In this document: positions 52,554-61,181 of the stretch, piece after piece
Layout: every line of letters begins with the position of its first letter
How positions within the stretch are numbered: position 1 is the stretch's first letter
Assembly (NCBI RefSeq): GCF_014673215.1
Contig: NZ_JACWMS010000002.1
Location: forward strand, 682,001-746,000
DNA from: Gordonia hankookensis
Lineage (GTDB): Bacteria > Actinomycetota > Actinomycetes > Mycobacteriales > Mycobacteriaceae
Direction of reading: 5' to 3'
DNA: 64,000 bases
The notes under the pieces: model-generated
The model's input: only the letters and a program-made list of their open reading frames with translations
Told to the model about the DNA's origin: nothing
The model's database searches: none
Position numbers and translations under genes: made by a program

Positions 52554-53615
52554 CTATCCCGACCGCCCCGACACCCATTCCATGTCGGGGTACCGCTCGC
52601 CCGCCGGACGCAGCGCGGCCAGCCGATCCATCTGATCGGCCGACAGTGAGAGTCCGACGGCACCGACGTTCTCGTCGAGATACCGGCGACGCTTGGTGCC
52701 GGGGATCGGGACGACGTCGTCGCCCTGGGCCAGCAACCACGCCAGCGCCACCTGGCCCGGCGTCGCCCCGACCTCGCCGGCCACAGCGCGGATCTCATCG
52801 ACGAGCGTGAGATTCTCGGTGAGGTTGGCACCCTGCCACCGAGGCAGGGTCTGACGGAAGTCGTTGTCCGGCAGCGCCGTCGGCGCCGAACCGGTGAGCA
52901 TGCCCCGGCCGAGCGGACTGTACGGCACGATCGCGGCACCGACCTCGCGGGCGGCGGGCACATCCAGATCCTCGATGTCACGACTGAACAGCGACCACTC
53001 CGACTGCAACGCCGCGATCGGATGGACCGCCGCAGCACGACGCAGCGTCTCGGCGTTCGCCTCGGACAGTCCGATCGCACGCACCTTGCCCGCCGCCACC
53101 AGTTCCGACATCGCCTCCACGGTCTCCTCGATCGGGCGTGCGGGATCCACCCGGTGCAGGTAGTAGAGGTCGATGACGTCAGTACCGAGGCGGCGCAGCG
53201 ACGCGTCCACGGCCGCCCGCACGTACTCACGAGAACCGTTCACCTCGCCGGTCGGATAGCCGGTCTCCGGATCGGTGATGATGCCGAACTTGGTGGCGAG
53301 GACCACCTCGTCGCGACGTTCCGCCAGAACCCGTGACAGAAGCCTCTCGTTGGCTCCGCCGCGGCCGTACATGTCGGCGGTGTCGAGGAAGTTCACCCCG
53401 GCGTCGATCGCGTGACCGAGGGTCGCGAGCGCTTCGGCCTCGTCGACCTCGCCGTAGGCGAAACTCATTCCCATACAACCCAACCCGATGGCCGAGACAT
53501 CGAGGTCGCCGATGCGCCGTCGCGCGATCCCGGTGCTGTCCGATGCGGTGTTCTTCGGTGCGGCGTTCTTCGGTGCGGCGTCCTTCGGTGCGGCGTCCTT
53601 CGGTGCGCTGCTCAC
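52554..53615 (-). CDS. Aldo/keto reductase
   Basis: A 353-residue aldo/keto reductase. The TIM-barrel signature begins [49 protein letters not shown]; the tetrad Asp, Tyr, Lys and His is seen in [16 protein letters not shown] and [19 protein letters not shown] and [19 protein letters not shown] bind NADP(H). The first 25 residues are an extra APKDAAPKN leader translated from a 15-bp tandem repeat. The GTG start overlaps the MerR stop by four bases (GTGA), so it is the target gene of that regulator. Confidence 0.92.
   Translation of the reverse strand: MSSAPKDAAPKDAAPKNAAPKNTASDSTGIARRRIGDLDVSAIGLGCMGMSFAYGEVDEAEALATLGHAIDAGVNFLDTADMYGRGGANERLLSRVLAERRDEVVLATKFGIITDPETGYPTGEVNGSREYVRAAVDASLRRLGTDVIDLYYLHRVDPARPIEETVEAMSELVAAGKVRAIGLSEANAETLRRAAAVHPIAALQSEWSLFSRDIEDLDVPAAREVGAAIVPYSPLGRGMLTGSAPTALPDNDFRQTLPRWQGANLTENLTLVDEIRAVAGEVGATPGQVALAWLLAQGDDVVPIPGTKRRRYLDENVGAVGLSLSADQMDRLAALRPAGERYPDMEWVSGRSG
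53545..53604 (-). repeat. 15-bp tandem repeat encoding the aldo/keto reductase leader
   Basis: Four 15-bp units (53545-53559, 53560-53574, 53575-53589, 53590-53604; consensus GCGGCGTCCTTCGGT) differ by one or two bases and encode repeated [10 protein letters not shown] pentapeptides on the minus strand. They sit just after the GTG start, ahead of the conserved reductase domain. Confidence 0.8.
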
Positions 53616-54079
53616 GGCTGCGTCTTCCCTCCGTAGGTGGCGATCTTGTATTCGGTTGCGGCCAGCGACAATGTCAGCTCCGCGATCTGCCGCCGAACCG
53701 TGTCACGGTGCTCGAGCAACATCTCCAGCCGCTCCTCGACCGTGTCGTCACCGCGGTCGACGAGTTCCACATAGTGCTGTAGGTCGCGGATGGCCATGCC
53801 CGACAACCTCATCCGCGTGAGAAACACGAGGCGACGGATGGCCGCGGCGTCGTAGGTCCGGTTGCCGACACCGTCACGCGGAACGTCCACCAGGCCGATG
53901 CGTTCGTAGTAGCGGAGGGTGTGCGCGGAGACGCCGAGTAGGTCCGCGGCCTCCGCGATCGTGCGGACGCCGTCGGCCTCGTCGACCTCCACCAGTTGAT
54001 GGATGACCTCGACGGACAGCGGTCCGTCCTGTTCACCCAGCGCCGCCAGCGCCTTCTCCATCAGGTGATCTGTGCTCAT
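53612..54079 (-). CDS. MerR-family transcriptional regulator
   Basis: A 155-residue MerR regulator. A 37-residue extension precedes the winged helix-turn-helix ([53 protein letters not shown]), followed by a dimerisation helix ([26 protein letters not shown]). No metal-binding cysteines are present, so it probably senses an organic effector. Start ATG 54079; the promoter spacing of 19 bp fits MerR control and predicts a leaderless transcript. It is followed by, and overlaps, the aldo/keto reductase. Confidence 0.9.
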   Translation of the reverse strand: MSTDHLMEKALAALGEQDGPLSVEVIHQLVEVDEADGVRTIAEAADLLGVSAHTLRYYERIGLVDVPRDGVGNRTYDAAAIRRLVFLTRMRLSGMAIRDLQHYVELVDRGDDTVEERLEMLLEHRDTVRRQIAELTLSLAATEYKIATYGGKTQP

Positions 54080-54086
54080 GGAGATG

Positions 54087-54117
54087 ACGCTAGGCCTTCG
54101 AGCGCACTCCAACGCAA
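54087..54117 (-). promoter_or_regulatory. MerR-type promoter with 19-bp spacer
   Basis: On the minus strand TTGCGT (54117-54112) and TAGCGT (54092-54087) are separated by 19 bp (54093-54111), the over-long spacing that MerR proteins act on. The spacer contains the near-palindrome TTGGAG..CTCGAA. Transcription would start at or beside the ATG at 54079. Confidence 0.65.
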
Positions 54118-54142
54118 GGACGAGCCGTCGACGGGTTCGCGG

Positions 54143-55057
54143 TCAGTAGTCGCTGCCGGGCGTGACGACCGCCAGGAGCTCCTCGCCGGCCAGGAATCGC
54201 CGGATGTTCTCGGCCAGCCACGGCGCCATCGTGCGGGTGAGTCCCGACGACGGATTCGCGACGTGGGGCGTGATGATGACATTCGGCAACGACCAGAGCG
54301 GGTCGTCGGGGGCGGGCGGCTCGGGGTCGGTGACGTCGAGTGCAGCGCCGGCAATCCGCCCCTCACGCAGCGCGGCCACCAGCGCGGACTGATCGACCAG
54401 CGGTCCCCGCGCGACGTTCACGACCCAGGCATGGGCGGGGAGCGCTGCCAGCGAGTCCGCGTTGATGAGGTGGCGCGTCTGCGCCGTTGCCGGTGCCGCG
54501 AGCACCACATGGTCGGTCTGCCCCCACACCTCGCCGGTGCGGTCGGCAGGCAAGGTCAGGGCCGCACCGTCGACGGGCCGGCCGGACCGGTTCACCGCGA
54601 TCACGTCGGCACCGCACGCGGACAGGCGCGGGATCAGCGAGTCGGCGATCCCGCCTGCACCGATGATCGCAACTGTCGAACCGTGCAGCGAACGGACTGC
54701 GGTGTCGATCGGCTCCTTGTCCCAGTGCCTGAGCACCGCGGTATTGACCTGCCGCAGGCCGGCGAGCAGCAGAGTCAGGGCGTGCTCTGCGACGTTCTCG
54801 GCGTAGAAACCGGACGCATTCGTCCAGACCCGGCGGTCGTCGATGACCCCCGCGGAGACGAACTCCTCGATGCCGGCAGTCTTCAGGGCCACCCATTCGA
54901 CGTGGTCGGGCAGGTCCGGGAACTCCGCACCGGTGCCGATCCACACCAGCACGCGAGCCTCATCGATCCCGACCACCCGCCCACCGGCGCCCTCGACCGC
55001 CGCCACCAGGTGCCGATCGGGCGTGGGTTCGACGGCGACCGACAACGGCTCACTCAT
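54143..55057 (-). CDS. D-isomer-specific 2-hydroxyacid dehydrogenase family protein
   Basis: A 304-residue NAD(P)-dependent 2-hydroxyacid dehydrogenase. The catalytic domain is followed by the Rossmann part with [20 protein letters not shown] and then [18 protein letters not shown] (catalytic Arg), [13 protein letters not shown] (catalytic Glu) and PHVANPSSG (catalytic His). The N-terminal substrate domain is short, as in the mycobacterial Rv0728c group. Its ATG overlaps the rnhA stop by four bases (ATGA), giving a two-gene operon with no obvious functional link. Substrate unknown. Confidence 0.87.
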   Translation of the reverse strand: MSEPLSVAVEPTPDRHLVAAVEGAGGRVVGIDEARVLVWIGTGAEFPDLPDHVEWVALKTAGIEEFVSAGVIDDRRVWTNASGFYAENVAEHALTLLLAGLRQVNTAVLRHWDKEPIDTAVRSLHGSTVAIIGAGGIADSLIPRLSACGADVIAVNRSGRPVDGAALTLPADRTGEVWGQTDHVVLAAPATAQTRHLINADSLAALPAHAWVVNVARGPLVDQSALVAALREGRIAGAALDVTDPEPPAPDDPLWSLPNVIITPHVANPSSGLTRTMAPWLAENIRRFLAGEELLAVVTPGSDY

Positions 55058-55566
55058 CGCCTGTCCTCGGCGATCTGCCGGGCAGCGGTGGTCGCGAGCT
55101 CGTCGGCGATCTCGTTGTAATGGTCGCCGGCGTGACCCTTCACCCATTTCCAGGTGACCTGGTGCCGCTTCTCCTCGTCGATCAGGCGCCGCCACAGGTC
55201 GGCATTCTTGACCGGCTTCTTGTCGGAGGTCTTCCAGCCGTTCCGCTGCCAGCCCGCGACCCATTTGGTGATGCCGTTGCGGACATAGCTCGAGTCCGTG
55301 TAGAGGATCACCGTCGACGGTTTGGTGAGCGCGGCCAGTGCCTCGATGGCACCGGTGAGCTCCATCTTGTTGTTCGTGGTGTCCGGATCCGACCCGGAGA
55401 TCCGCTTCTCGTGCTGCCGGTATCGCAGCACCGCGCCCCAGCCGCCCGGACCCGGATTGCCCAGGCACGCGCCGTCGGAGGAGATCTCCACGACGTCGGT
55501 CGAGCCGGGCGTCACGGTGTCGCTCGGGGTCACGATCTGCGGGTCGTCGAACACGGCGTCTGTCAC
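55054..55566 (-). CDS. rnhA: Ribonuclease HI
   Basis: A 170-residue RNase HI that cleaves the RNA strand of RNA-DNA hybrids. The catalytic carboxylates are D31 ([15 protein letters not shown]), E69 ([13 protein letters not shown]), D91 (YTDSSYV) and D155 (NEIAD), with KWVKGHAGD forming the His loop, all as in E. coli RnhA. Residues 1-22 are an extra low-complexity leader. GTG start at 55566. It is the first gene of a pair with the hydroxyacid dehydrogenase. Confidence 0.94.
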   Translation of the reverse strand: MTDAVFDDPQIVTPSDTVTPGSTDVVEISSDGACLGNPGPGGWGAVLRYRQHEKRISGSDPDTTNNKMELTGAIEALAALTKPSTVILYTDSSYVRNGITKWVAGWQRNGWKTSDKKPVKNADLWRRLIDEEKRHQVTWKWVKGHAGDHYNEIADELATTAARQIAEDRR

Positions 55567-55664
55567 CCAACGAAGGGTACTGCACCCCGCTTCGCGGTCG
55601 CGCCGACCGCATTTGTCATCCTTCGACCCTGCTCGTCACGGCCCGCGCGCACTACCCTGGGGTC

Positions 55665-56435
55665 ATGCAGACCTGGGATCCGGACCGCTACCTGCAATTC
55701 GCCGACGACCGTGCGCGCCCATACCTCGACCTCATCGCGCAGGTCCCGACCGCACCGTCGACAATCGTCGATCTCGGTTGCGGTCCAGGTCATCTCACCC
55801 GCCACCTGCGCGCGCTCTGGCCCGAAGCGCAAGTCCTCGGCATCGATTCGTCCGCCGAGATGATCGACAAGGCGATCCGGGAGAACGCCGACGCGCTGGC
55901 CAACTACGACATCGCGGAGGCGTCCGAGTGGGCGCCGAATCAGCCCGTCGACCTGATCGTCTCCAACGCGATGTTCCAGTGGGTGCCCGACCAGTTCGAC
56001 GTCATCGAGCGCCTGCTGGGGCACCTCACCGACGGCGGCGTCTTCGCCCTGCAGGTTCCCGACAACGGTGAGGCACCCACCTACCGATCGCTCCTCGAGC
56101 TCGCCGACCATCCGCGATTCGCCGAGCAACTCTCCGCCGTCCGGCGCGTTCCGCGCTTCGGTCCGCTCGAATACCTGACCTTCTTCACCGAACGCGGTTA
56201 CTCGACGAATGCCTGGTCGACGACCTACCTGCATGTGCTCCACGGCGACGACCCGGTATACGACTGGATCTCCGGGACGGCCGCGCGACCATTCCTCAAG
56301 GCGCTCGACGACGACACCCGGGAGGTCTTCGTCGCCGAGGTCAAGGATCGGCTGCGGGCCGCCTACCCGGCGAAGGACTGGGGGACGGTCCTGCCGTTCC
56401 AGCGGACGTTCGCGGTGGCGGGGCCGTCGGCCTGA
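55665..56435 (+). CDS. tam: Trans-aconitate 2-methyltransferase
   Basis: A 256-residue SAM-dependent methyltransferase with the Tam signature start MQTWDPDRYLQFADDRARPY, SAM-binding motif IVDLGCGPGHLTRHL, LGIDSSAEMI and SNAMFQWVPDQ. Tam methylates trans-aconitate, a spontaneous inhibitor derived from the citric acid cycle. It lies divergent from rnhA and next to citrate synthase genes, a sensible metabolic setting. Its last 95 bp overlap, on the opposite strand, the 3' end of the citrate synthase gene at 56341-57651. Confidence 0.9.
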   Translation: MQTWDPDRYLQFADDRARPYLDLIAQVPTAPSTIVDLGCGPGHLTRHLRALWPEAQVLGIDSSAEMIDKAIRENADALANYDIAEASEWAPNQPVDLIVSNAMFQWVPDQFDVIERLLGHLTDGGVFALQVPDNGEAPTYRSLLELADHPRFAEQLSAVRRVPRFGPLEYLTFFTERGYSTNAWSTTYLHVLHGDDPVYDWISGTAARPFLKALDDDTREVFVAEVKDRLRAAYPAKDWGTVLPFQRTFAVAGPSA

Positions 56436-57651
56436 GTGACTCAGGCCGCACCCCGGCGTAGACGCCCTCGGGCCGGAAGCGCAGGCGGCGCTCGTCGTAC
56501 TCCTCGAGGGCATGGGCGGTCCAGCCGGCCATCCGGGCGAGCGCGAAGATCGTCTCCGCGGCGTCTCGCCGCATCCGATATCGGAGCGCGAGGGCGGCGA
56601 GTGCCAGATCCGAGTTGGGGAATGCCGACTCGGGCAGTTGACGGCGGATCGCCTCGACGGCGGACACCACCCGAAGATCACCGCCGTCGGTGTGTGCGAG
56701 CAGATCCAGGAGAAGATCGGCCCTCGGGTCGCGATGCCGGTACACCACATGGCCGGTGCCCGGTATGTCGTTGCCCATGTAGAGGTGCTCGGCCACTGCC
56801 CCGGCGGGGTCGTCGAGCGCGGCCGCGAGAAAACGGTGGGCCAGGGTCGTCGCACCACCGTGGACCGGTCCGTCGAACGCGCCGAGTCCCGCGCCCAGCA
56901 CCGCGTAGATGCTGCCGCGCGCGCTCGCCGCCACCCGTGCCGCCACCGTGCCCGCCGACATGTCGTGATCGGCGAGCAGCACGAGGGCCGCGTCGAGTTG
57001 TGCGGTCTTCTGCGGCGACGACGGGTCGTCGGTGAGGCATGGCCACAGGCGCTCGGCGATCGATCCCGCGTGCCCGGTCCCGTCACCCAGGACGTCCACG
57101 CAGGCATCGATGACCCTGGCCGCCGTGCCGGTGACCGTTGCCGGATCGCGACGGTGCCGGTGGGGATCACGCGCGCCGAGCACGTCGACCGTCAGCCGGA
57201 TCAGGTCGAGGCCCCTGGCCCGCGGTCCGCCTGCAGTACGGATCACCGCCGTCGTCGTGGTGTCCACACCGGCCGATGGCCATGGATTCTCGTTGTCCCA
57301 CAACAGATTCGCCGCCTGTTCGAAGCCGCGATCGGCCAGCTCGACGACGTCGTGGCCGCGATAGTAGAGCCGATCGTCCTGCAGGAGGGTCAACCCGGTC
57401 CGAATCCGCTCGACGGCCCCCGCGGGAGCACGCCGGGGCCTGCCCTCGAGCACACCCTCGACCTCCTCCACCGCGAACACACTCCCGTCGACGCCGTCGA
57501 TGCGCACGCTCGTCATCCGCCCTCGGCTCACGTACGCGTAAACGGTGGCCACCTTGACACCGAGGAGCCGCGCCACCTGCTCGGTGGTCAGGTAGTCGCG
57601 GCCGTCATGGTGGATCGGCTTCGGGAATCGTCGCGTGTGCGTCCGTGCCAT
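56341..57651 (-). CDS. Citrate synthase-family protein with N-terminal helix-turn-helix
   Basis: A 436-residue fusion. Residues 15-70 are an excisionase/MerR-like helix-turn-helix (YLTTEQVARLLGVKVATVYAYVSRGRM), with a wing-like segment SVRIDGVDGSVFAVEEVE. Residues about 85-400 are a citrate synthase domain with LYYRGHDVVELAD, catalytic His in DGPVHGGAT, His/Arg in GTGHVVYRHRDPRADLL and Asp in NSDLALAALAL, and a C-terminal helix GWTAHALEEYDE. The final 28 residues are low complexity and read antisense to tam. It may be an enzyme, a regulator, or both. The palindrome 57652-57670 abuts its ATG, so self-regulation is plausible. Confidence 0.87.
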   Translation of the reverse strand: MARTHTRRFPKPIHHDGRDYLTTEQVARLLGVKVATVYAYVSRGRMTSVRIDGVDGSVFAVEEVEGVLEGRPRRAPAGAVERIRTGLTLLQDDRLYYRGHDVVELADRGFEQAANLLWDNENPWPSAGVDTTTTAVIRTAGGPRARGLDLIRLTVDVLGARDPHRHRRDPATVTGTAARVIDACVDVLGDGTGHAGSIAERLWPCLTDDPSSPQKTAQLDAALVLLADHDMSAGTVAARVAASARGSIYAVLGAGLGAFDGPVHGGATTLAHRFLAAALDDPAGAVAEHLYMGNDIPGTGHVVYRHRDPRADLLLDLLAHTDGGDLRVVSAVEAIRRQLPESAFPNSDLALAALALRYRMRRDAAETIFALARMAGWTAHALEEYDERRLRFRPEGVYAGVRPESLRPTAPPPRTSAGTAGPSPSPSPGRRPAADP

Positions 57652-57689
57652 ATGTTGATCAAATCAACATTGACCACATCGATCAACAT
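57652..57689. promoter_or_regulatory. Repeated ATCAACAT operator between the divergent citrate synthases
   Basis: ATGTTGAT (57652-57659) and ATCAACAT (57663-57670) form an 8-bp palindrome with a three-base loop, and a further direct copy of ATCAACAT lies at 57682-57689, 19 bp after the second. The cluster is in the 99-bp region between the two divergent starts and touches the ATG at 57651. It is a strong candidate operator, perhaps for the HTH-citrate synthase itself. Confidence 0.65.
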
Positions 57690-57750
57690 CGCGCATCGTG
57701 AGCGCATGGCACACCGAACGGGGTTGCCAGGCAGGAGAGGTGGTGTCGTG

Positions 57751-58875
57751 ATGGACACGTTGATCGCACCGGAGGGGCTGGCCAATGTCGTCGTCGCCGA
57801 CACCGAGATCGGCGATGTGCGCGGGGACGAGGGTTTCTACCACTATCGCGAACACTCGGCGATAGACCTCGCACGGACGCGGACCTTCGAAGAGGTCTGG
57901 TACCTGTTCGTACACGGCACGCTGCCAACGCGCGACGAATTGTCCCGATTCCGTTCCGCGACCGCGCCTCTGGCCGCCCTGCCCGACGAACTCACCGGCC
58001 TGCTCCGCACCGTCGCGCTGCTCGGCGACGAGCGTGACGCGCTCGCCGGTCTGCGCACCGTGCTGTCGGCCGCAGGCCCCGCCGTGCACGCCGCCCCACT
58101 GTGGGACAGCGACCCGGAGTCCATCCGGCAGGAATCGATGCGGGTGGCCGCCCTGACCCCGACGATCCTGGCCGCGTTGCATCGAATCCGCATCGGCGAG
58201 GAGCCGATCGCTCCCGATCCCGATCTCTCCGTGGCCGCGAACTGGCTTCATCAGGTCACCGGGCGTCGACCCGAACCCGTCCATTCCCGGGCGATCGAGC
58301 AGTACCTGATCGCGACCGTCGACCACGGTTTCAACGCCTCCACGTTCACGGCCCGGGTGATCGCGTCGACCGGCGCAGACGTCCATGCGGCGGTCTGCGG
58401 CGCGCTCGGTGCCTTCTCGGGCCCCCTGCACGGGGGCGCGCCCGACCGCGCACTCGACGCCCTCGACGAGATCGCCCGCCACGGTGACACGGCCGCGTGG
58501 GCCCGCGACCAGGTGTCCGCGCATCGTCGGATCATGGGTTTCGGTCACGCCGTCTACCGGACCGTCGATCCACGGTCGGAACTGCTGCGGTCCATCGCCG
58601 TCGAACTCGGCGGGCCGACCGTCGAGCAAGCCGTCGACGTGGAACGCGAGGTGGTCGAGGTGTTGCGCGAGGCCCATCCGGATCAGCCGCGATACGCCAA
58701 TGTCGAGTTCTACGCGGGTGTCGTGATGGACGCCTGCGGGGTGCCGCGATCCATGTTCACCCCGACCTTCGCCGTGAGCCGCGTCGTCGGGTGGTGCGCC
58801 AACATCGCCGAACAGGCCCGGTCCCGCAAGATCATCCGGCCACGTGCGCGATACGTCGGGCCGCCGCCGCGCTGA
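57751..58875 (+). CDS. Citrate/2-methylcitrate synthase
   Basis: A 374-residue citrate synthase-family enzyme. It opens DTLIAPEGLANVVVADTEIGDVRGDEGFYHYREHS, then GPLHGGAPDRALDAL (catalytic His), IMGFGHAVYRTVDPRSELL (second His) and YANVEFYAGVVMDACGVPRSMFTPTFAVSRVVGW. At the usual catalytic Asp of NVDFYSG this protein has E319. Mycobacterial relatives include citrate synthase II (CitA) and 2-methylcitrate synthases, which condense acetyl- or propionyl-CoA with oxaloacetate. ATG 57751 follows GGAGAGG; GTG 57748 and ATG 57706 are alternatives. It is divergent from the HTH-fused paralogue. Confidence 0.9.
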   Translation: MDTLIAPEGLANVVVADTEIGDVRGDEGFYHYREHSAIDLARTRTFEEVWYLFVHGTLPTRDELSRFRSATAPLAALPDELTGLLRTVALLGDERDALAGLRTVLSAAGPAVHAAPLWDSDPESIRQESMRVAALTPTILAALHRIRIGEEPIAPDPDLSVAANWLHQVTGRRPEPVHSRAIEQYLIATVDHGFNASTFTARVIASTGADVHAAVCGALGAFSGPLHGGAPDRALDALDEIARHGDTAAWARDQVSAHRRIMGFGHAVYRTVDPRSELLRSIAVELGGPTVEQAVDVEREVVEVLREAHPDQPRYANVEFYAGVVMDACGVPRSMFTPTFAVSRVVGWCANIAEQARSRKIIRPRARYVGPPPR

Positions 58876-59001
58876 CCGGCGATCCGGCGAAGCCGCGGTG
58901 ACATCGAGTTCGCCGTGATCGGCGACGGATCATTACCGATGCCGCTGTCGGGCCGGCGGCGTAACGTCGGCAACAGACGACACTCAGTGAGGAGTGTGAT
59001 C

Positions 59002-59217
59002 ATGGGTCAGCCTGTCCCACCTCCGCCGCCGCCACCGGAGCCGGTCCCGGCGCCCGAGCCGGTCCCCGAACCACCCCCGGAGCCGCCGATCCCGGTACCG
59101 GAACCCGAGCCGATCCCCCAGCCGGGTCCCGAACCTGAGCCGGGACCAGGGCCGGAACCCGGGCCGAATCCAGGACCCCCGCAACCGGATCCGCCGCCGC
59201 GTCCGGTCATCATCTGA
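59002..59217 (+). CDS. Short proline/glutamate-rich protein
   Basis: A 71-residue reading frame consisting almost entirely of Pro, Glu, Val and Gly in EPVP, EPEP and GPEP patterns, ending PPPRPVII. It has a good ribosome binding site (AGGAG, eight bases before ATG 59002) and stands alone before DUF1697. The same stretch read backwards gives a Gly-rich frame without a binding site. Composition could be a chance product of a GC repeat, so this call is tentative. It has no signal peptide or membrane helix; a spacer or binding role is all that can be imagined. Confidence 0.5.
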   Translation: MGQPVPPPPPPPEPVPAPEPVPEPPPEPPIPVPEPEPIPQPGPEPEPGPGPEPGPNPGPPQPDPPPRPVII

Positions 59218-59242
59218 CCGTGCCCACCCACCGAGGAGAACG

Positions 59243-59773
59243 ATGCCGCGACGAGTGGTACTGATCCGTGCGATCAATGTGGGCGGCGCGAAACTCCCGA
59301 TGGCCGACCTACGGGCAATGGCAGCCGAACTCGGCGCCACCAAGGTGTCCACCTACATCGCGTCGGGCAACCTGCTCTGCGATCCGCCCGGTGCTGTCGA
59401 CGAGTTCGACCGGGCCCTGGAGGCAGCGATCACCGAACGCTTCGGCTATGCGCGGGAGGTGATCAGCCGGTCCCGCGACGACCTCGCCGCCGCCCTGGCG
59501 GACCATCCCTTCGCTGTCGTCGACCCGAAGTACTCGTACGTGTATTGCCTCACCGGCACACCCGACGCCGCGAAGATCGCCGAGTTCGAGAAGCGCCCGT
59601 TCGGCGACGACGAGTTCACCGTCATCGGCGACAACCTGCACATCAGGTTCGACGGGGGCGCAGGTGGCTCGAAGCTGACCGCGCCCGTGATCGCCAAAGG
59701 CCTGGGAGTGCAGGGCACGGGCCGCAACCTCAAGACGGTCCGCACGCTCATCGATCTGGCCGACGAGGAGTGA
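59243..59773 (+). CDS. DUF1697 family protein
   Basis: A 176-residue DUF1697 protein with the family start RRVVLIRAINVGGAKLPMADLRAMAAELGATKVSTYIASGNLL, and FTVIGDNLHIRFDGGAGGSKLTAPVIAKGLGVQGTGRNLKTVRTLIDLA at the end. The fold is ferredoxin-like; no biochemical role is known. GAGGAG precedes ATG 59243. It follows the proline-rich frame by 25 bp and is convergent with the ClC gene. Confidence 0.88.
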   Translation: MPRRVVLIRAINVGGAKLPMADLRAMAAELGATKVSTYIASGNLLCDPPGAVDEFDRALEAAITERFGYAREVISRSRDDLAAALADHPFAVVDPKYSYVYCLTGTPDAAKIAEFEKRPFGDDEFTVIGDNLHIRFDGGAGGSKLTAPVIAKGLGVQGTGRNLKTVRTLIDLADEE

Positions 59774-59795
59774 GCCCCCGGCGCCGGATCACCGA

Positions 59796-61181
59796 TCAGG
59801 TCGTCGACGGTGGGTGTTCCGGCACAACCTGTTTCCGCAACATCCGCACCCGCAGGGCGTCGTAGATGGGCTGCGAGCGCATCAACGAGGCGACCACCAC
59901 CGCCATCGCCCCCGACATCAGCATCGGGATCGTGACGGTGGTGACCGCGGTCATCTCGATGACGAGCACCAGTCCGGTGAACGGCGCCCGCACGATGGAG
60001 GCGAACAGCGTCGACATGCCGACCAGCGCGAACGCGATGGTCAGGTCCGTGTGCAGTCCCGGCACCACCACCTCGGTGACCCGACCGGCGATGAGTCCCA
60101 TCAGGGCTCCGAGCGCCAGAATCGGCGCGAAGATGCCACCGGGAGTGCCTGCCGCGTACGACACCGGACCCGCGATGAAACGCACTGCGACGTAGAGGAT
60201 GACGACGGGCAATGCGAAACGCTGTCCCGCCAGGATGAGATCGGCGAGCCCGTCGCCGCCGCCCACCACCACCGGCTCGGCGAAGAGCAGCGCCCCGACG
60301 GCGGCACCGATGAGTCCGGCCTTGACGATCGCGGGTACGCGCCGGATTCTGTCGAAGCCGTCGAGACACGCCAGGATCAGCTTGTTGTAGACCACGCCGA
60401 GCAGACCCACCACGAGGCCGAAGACGGCGAAGATCGGCAGGGTGGTCAATGACGGCGTCGCGACCGATCCGACGTGGGTGAAGTCCGGCTCGTTTCCGAG
60501 GACCAGCCGACTGGCACCGACACCGATGGCGACCGCGACCATCGTCACGATCGCCTCACGCAACCGGAAGGTCTTGGTGACCTCCTCGAAGATGAAGAAC
60601 ACAGCGCTGATCGGCGCATTGAAGGCGACCGCGAGTCCGGTCCCCGACAACACCGTCTGCAGCAGCCGGATCTCGTCCTGTGCACGGTGCGCGAACCGTC
60701 CGGCGGCGGCACCGATCGCAGCGGCCATGTGCACGGTGGGGCCTTCACGTCCGAGGACCATGCCCGCCACGCCGACCGAGAGCAGTCCACCGACGAACCG
60801 GGCAGGCACCACCGACAGCGGCGGCGGGTCGGATTCCCCGCGGTCGACGGCCTCCACATGCTGGATGCCGCTCCCCGCGGAGAGTGGTTGCCATCGGGCG
60901 ATCGCGGCCGCCCCGGCCGCGGCGACGGCCGACACCGCGATCGGGATCAGCCACCCCCACGCCGAATGTCCGTGCGACCAATCGACCACGTCACCACGCC
61001 ATCGATCGGTGTGTTCGAGGAGCCACCGGAATGCACCCCCCACGAATCCGGCGAGCGCGCCGGCGATGGCGGCGAGGACGAGGATCACCCAGAGCGTGCG
61101 GCCGGTGAGGATGTCCTCGGTGACTCCGGCGTGGGCGGACGGCTCGTGGTCGGGATCGCCCGCATCGTGCTGCGCCGTCAT
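59796..61181 (-). CDS. ClC-family chloride channel/transporter
   Basis: A 461-residue ClC protein with about ten membrane helices. The selectivity segments are GSGIQHVEAV, GREGPTVHMAAAIGAAAGRF with the gating glutamate, and AAGTPGGIFAPILALGALMG. A FIFEE pair near residue 205 is placed like the proton glutamate of ClC antiporters, so Cl-/H+ exchange is possible. No CBS domains follow. ATG 61181 overlaps the upstream gene stop by four bases (ATGA), so the two are coupled. Confidence 0.92.
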   Translation of the reverse strand: MTAQHDAGDPDHEPSAHAGVTEDILTGRTLWVILVLAAIAGALAGFVGGAFRWLLEHTDRWRGDVVDWSHGHSAWGWLIPIAVSAVAAAGAAAIARWQPLSAGSGIQHVEAVDRGESDPPPLSVVPARFVGGLLSVGVAGMVLGREGPTVHMAAAIGAAAGRFAHRAQDEIRLLQTVLSGTGLAVAFNAPISAVFFIFEEVTKTFRLREAIVTMVAVAIGVGASRLVLGNEPDFTHVGSVATPSLTTLPIFAVFGLVVGLLGVVYNKLILACLDGFDRIRRVPAIVKAGLIGAAVGALLFAEPVVVGGGDGLADLILAGQRFALPVVILYVAVRFIAGPVSYAAGTPGGIFAPILALGALMGLIAGRVTEVVVPGLHTDLTIAFALVGMSTLFASIVRAPFTGLVLVIEMTAVTTVTIPMLMSGAMAVVVASLMRSQPIYDALRVRMLRKQVVPEHPPSTT

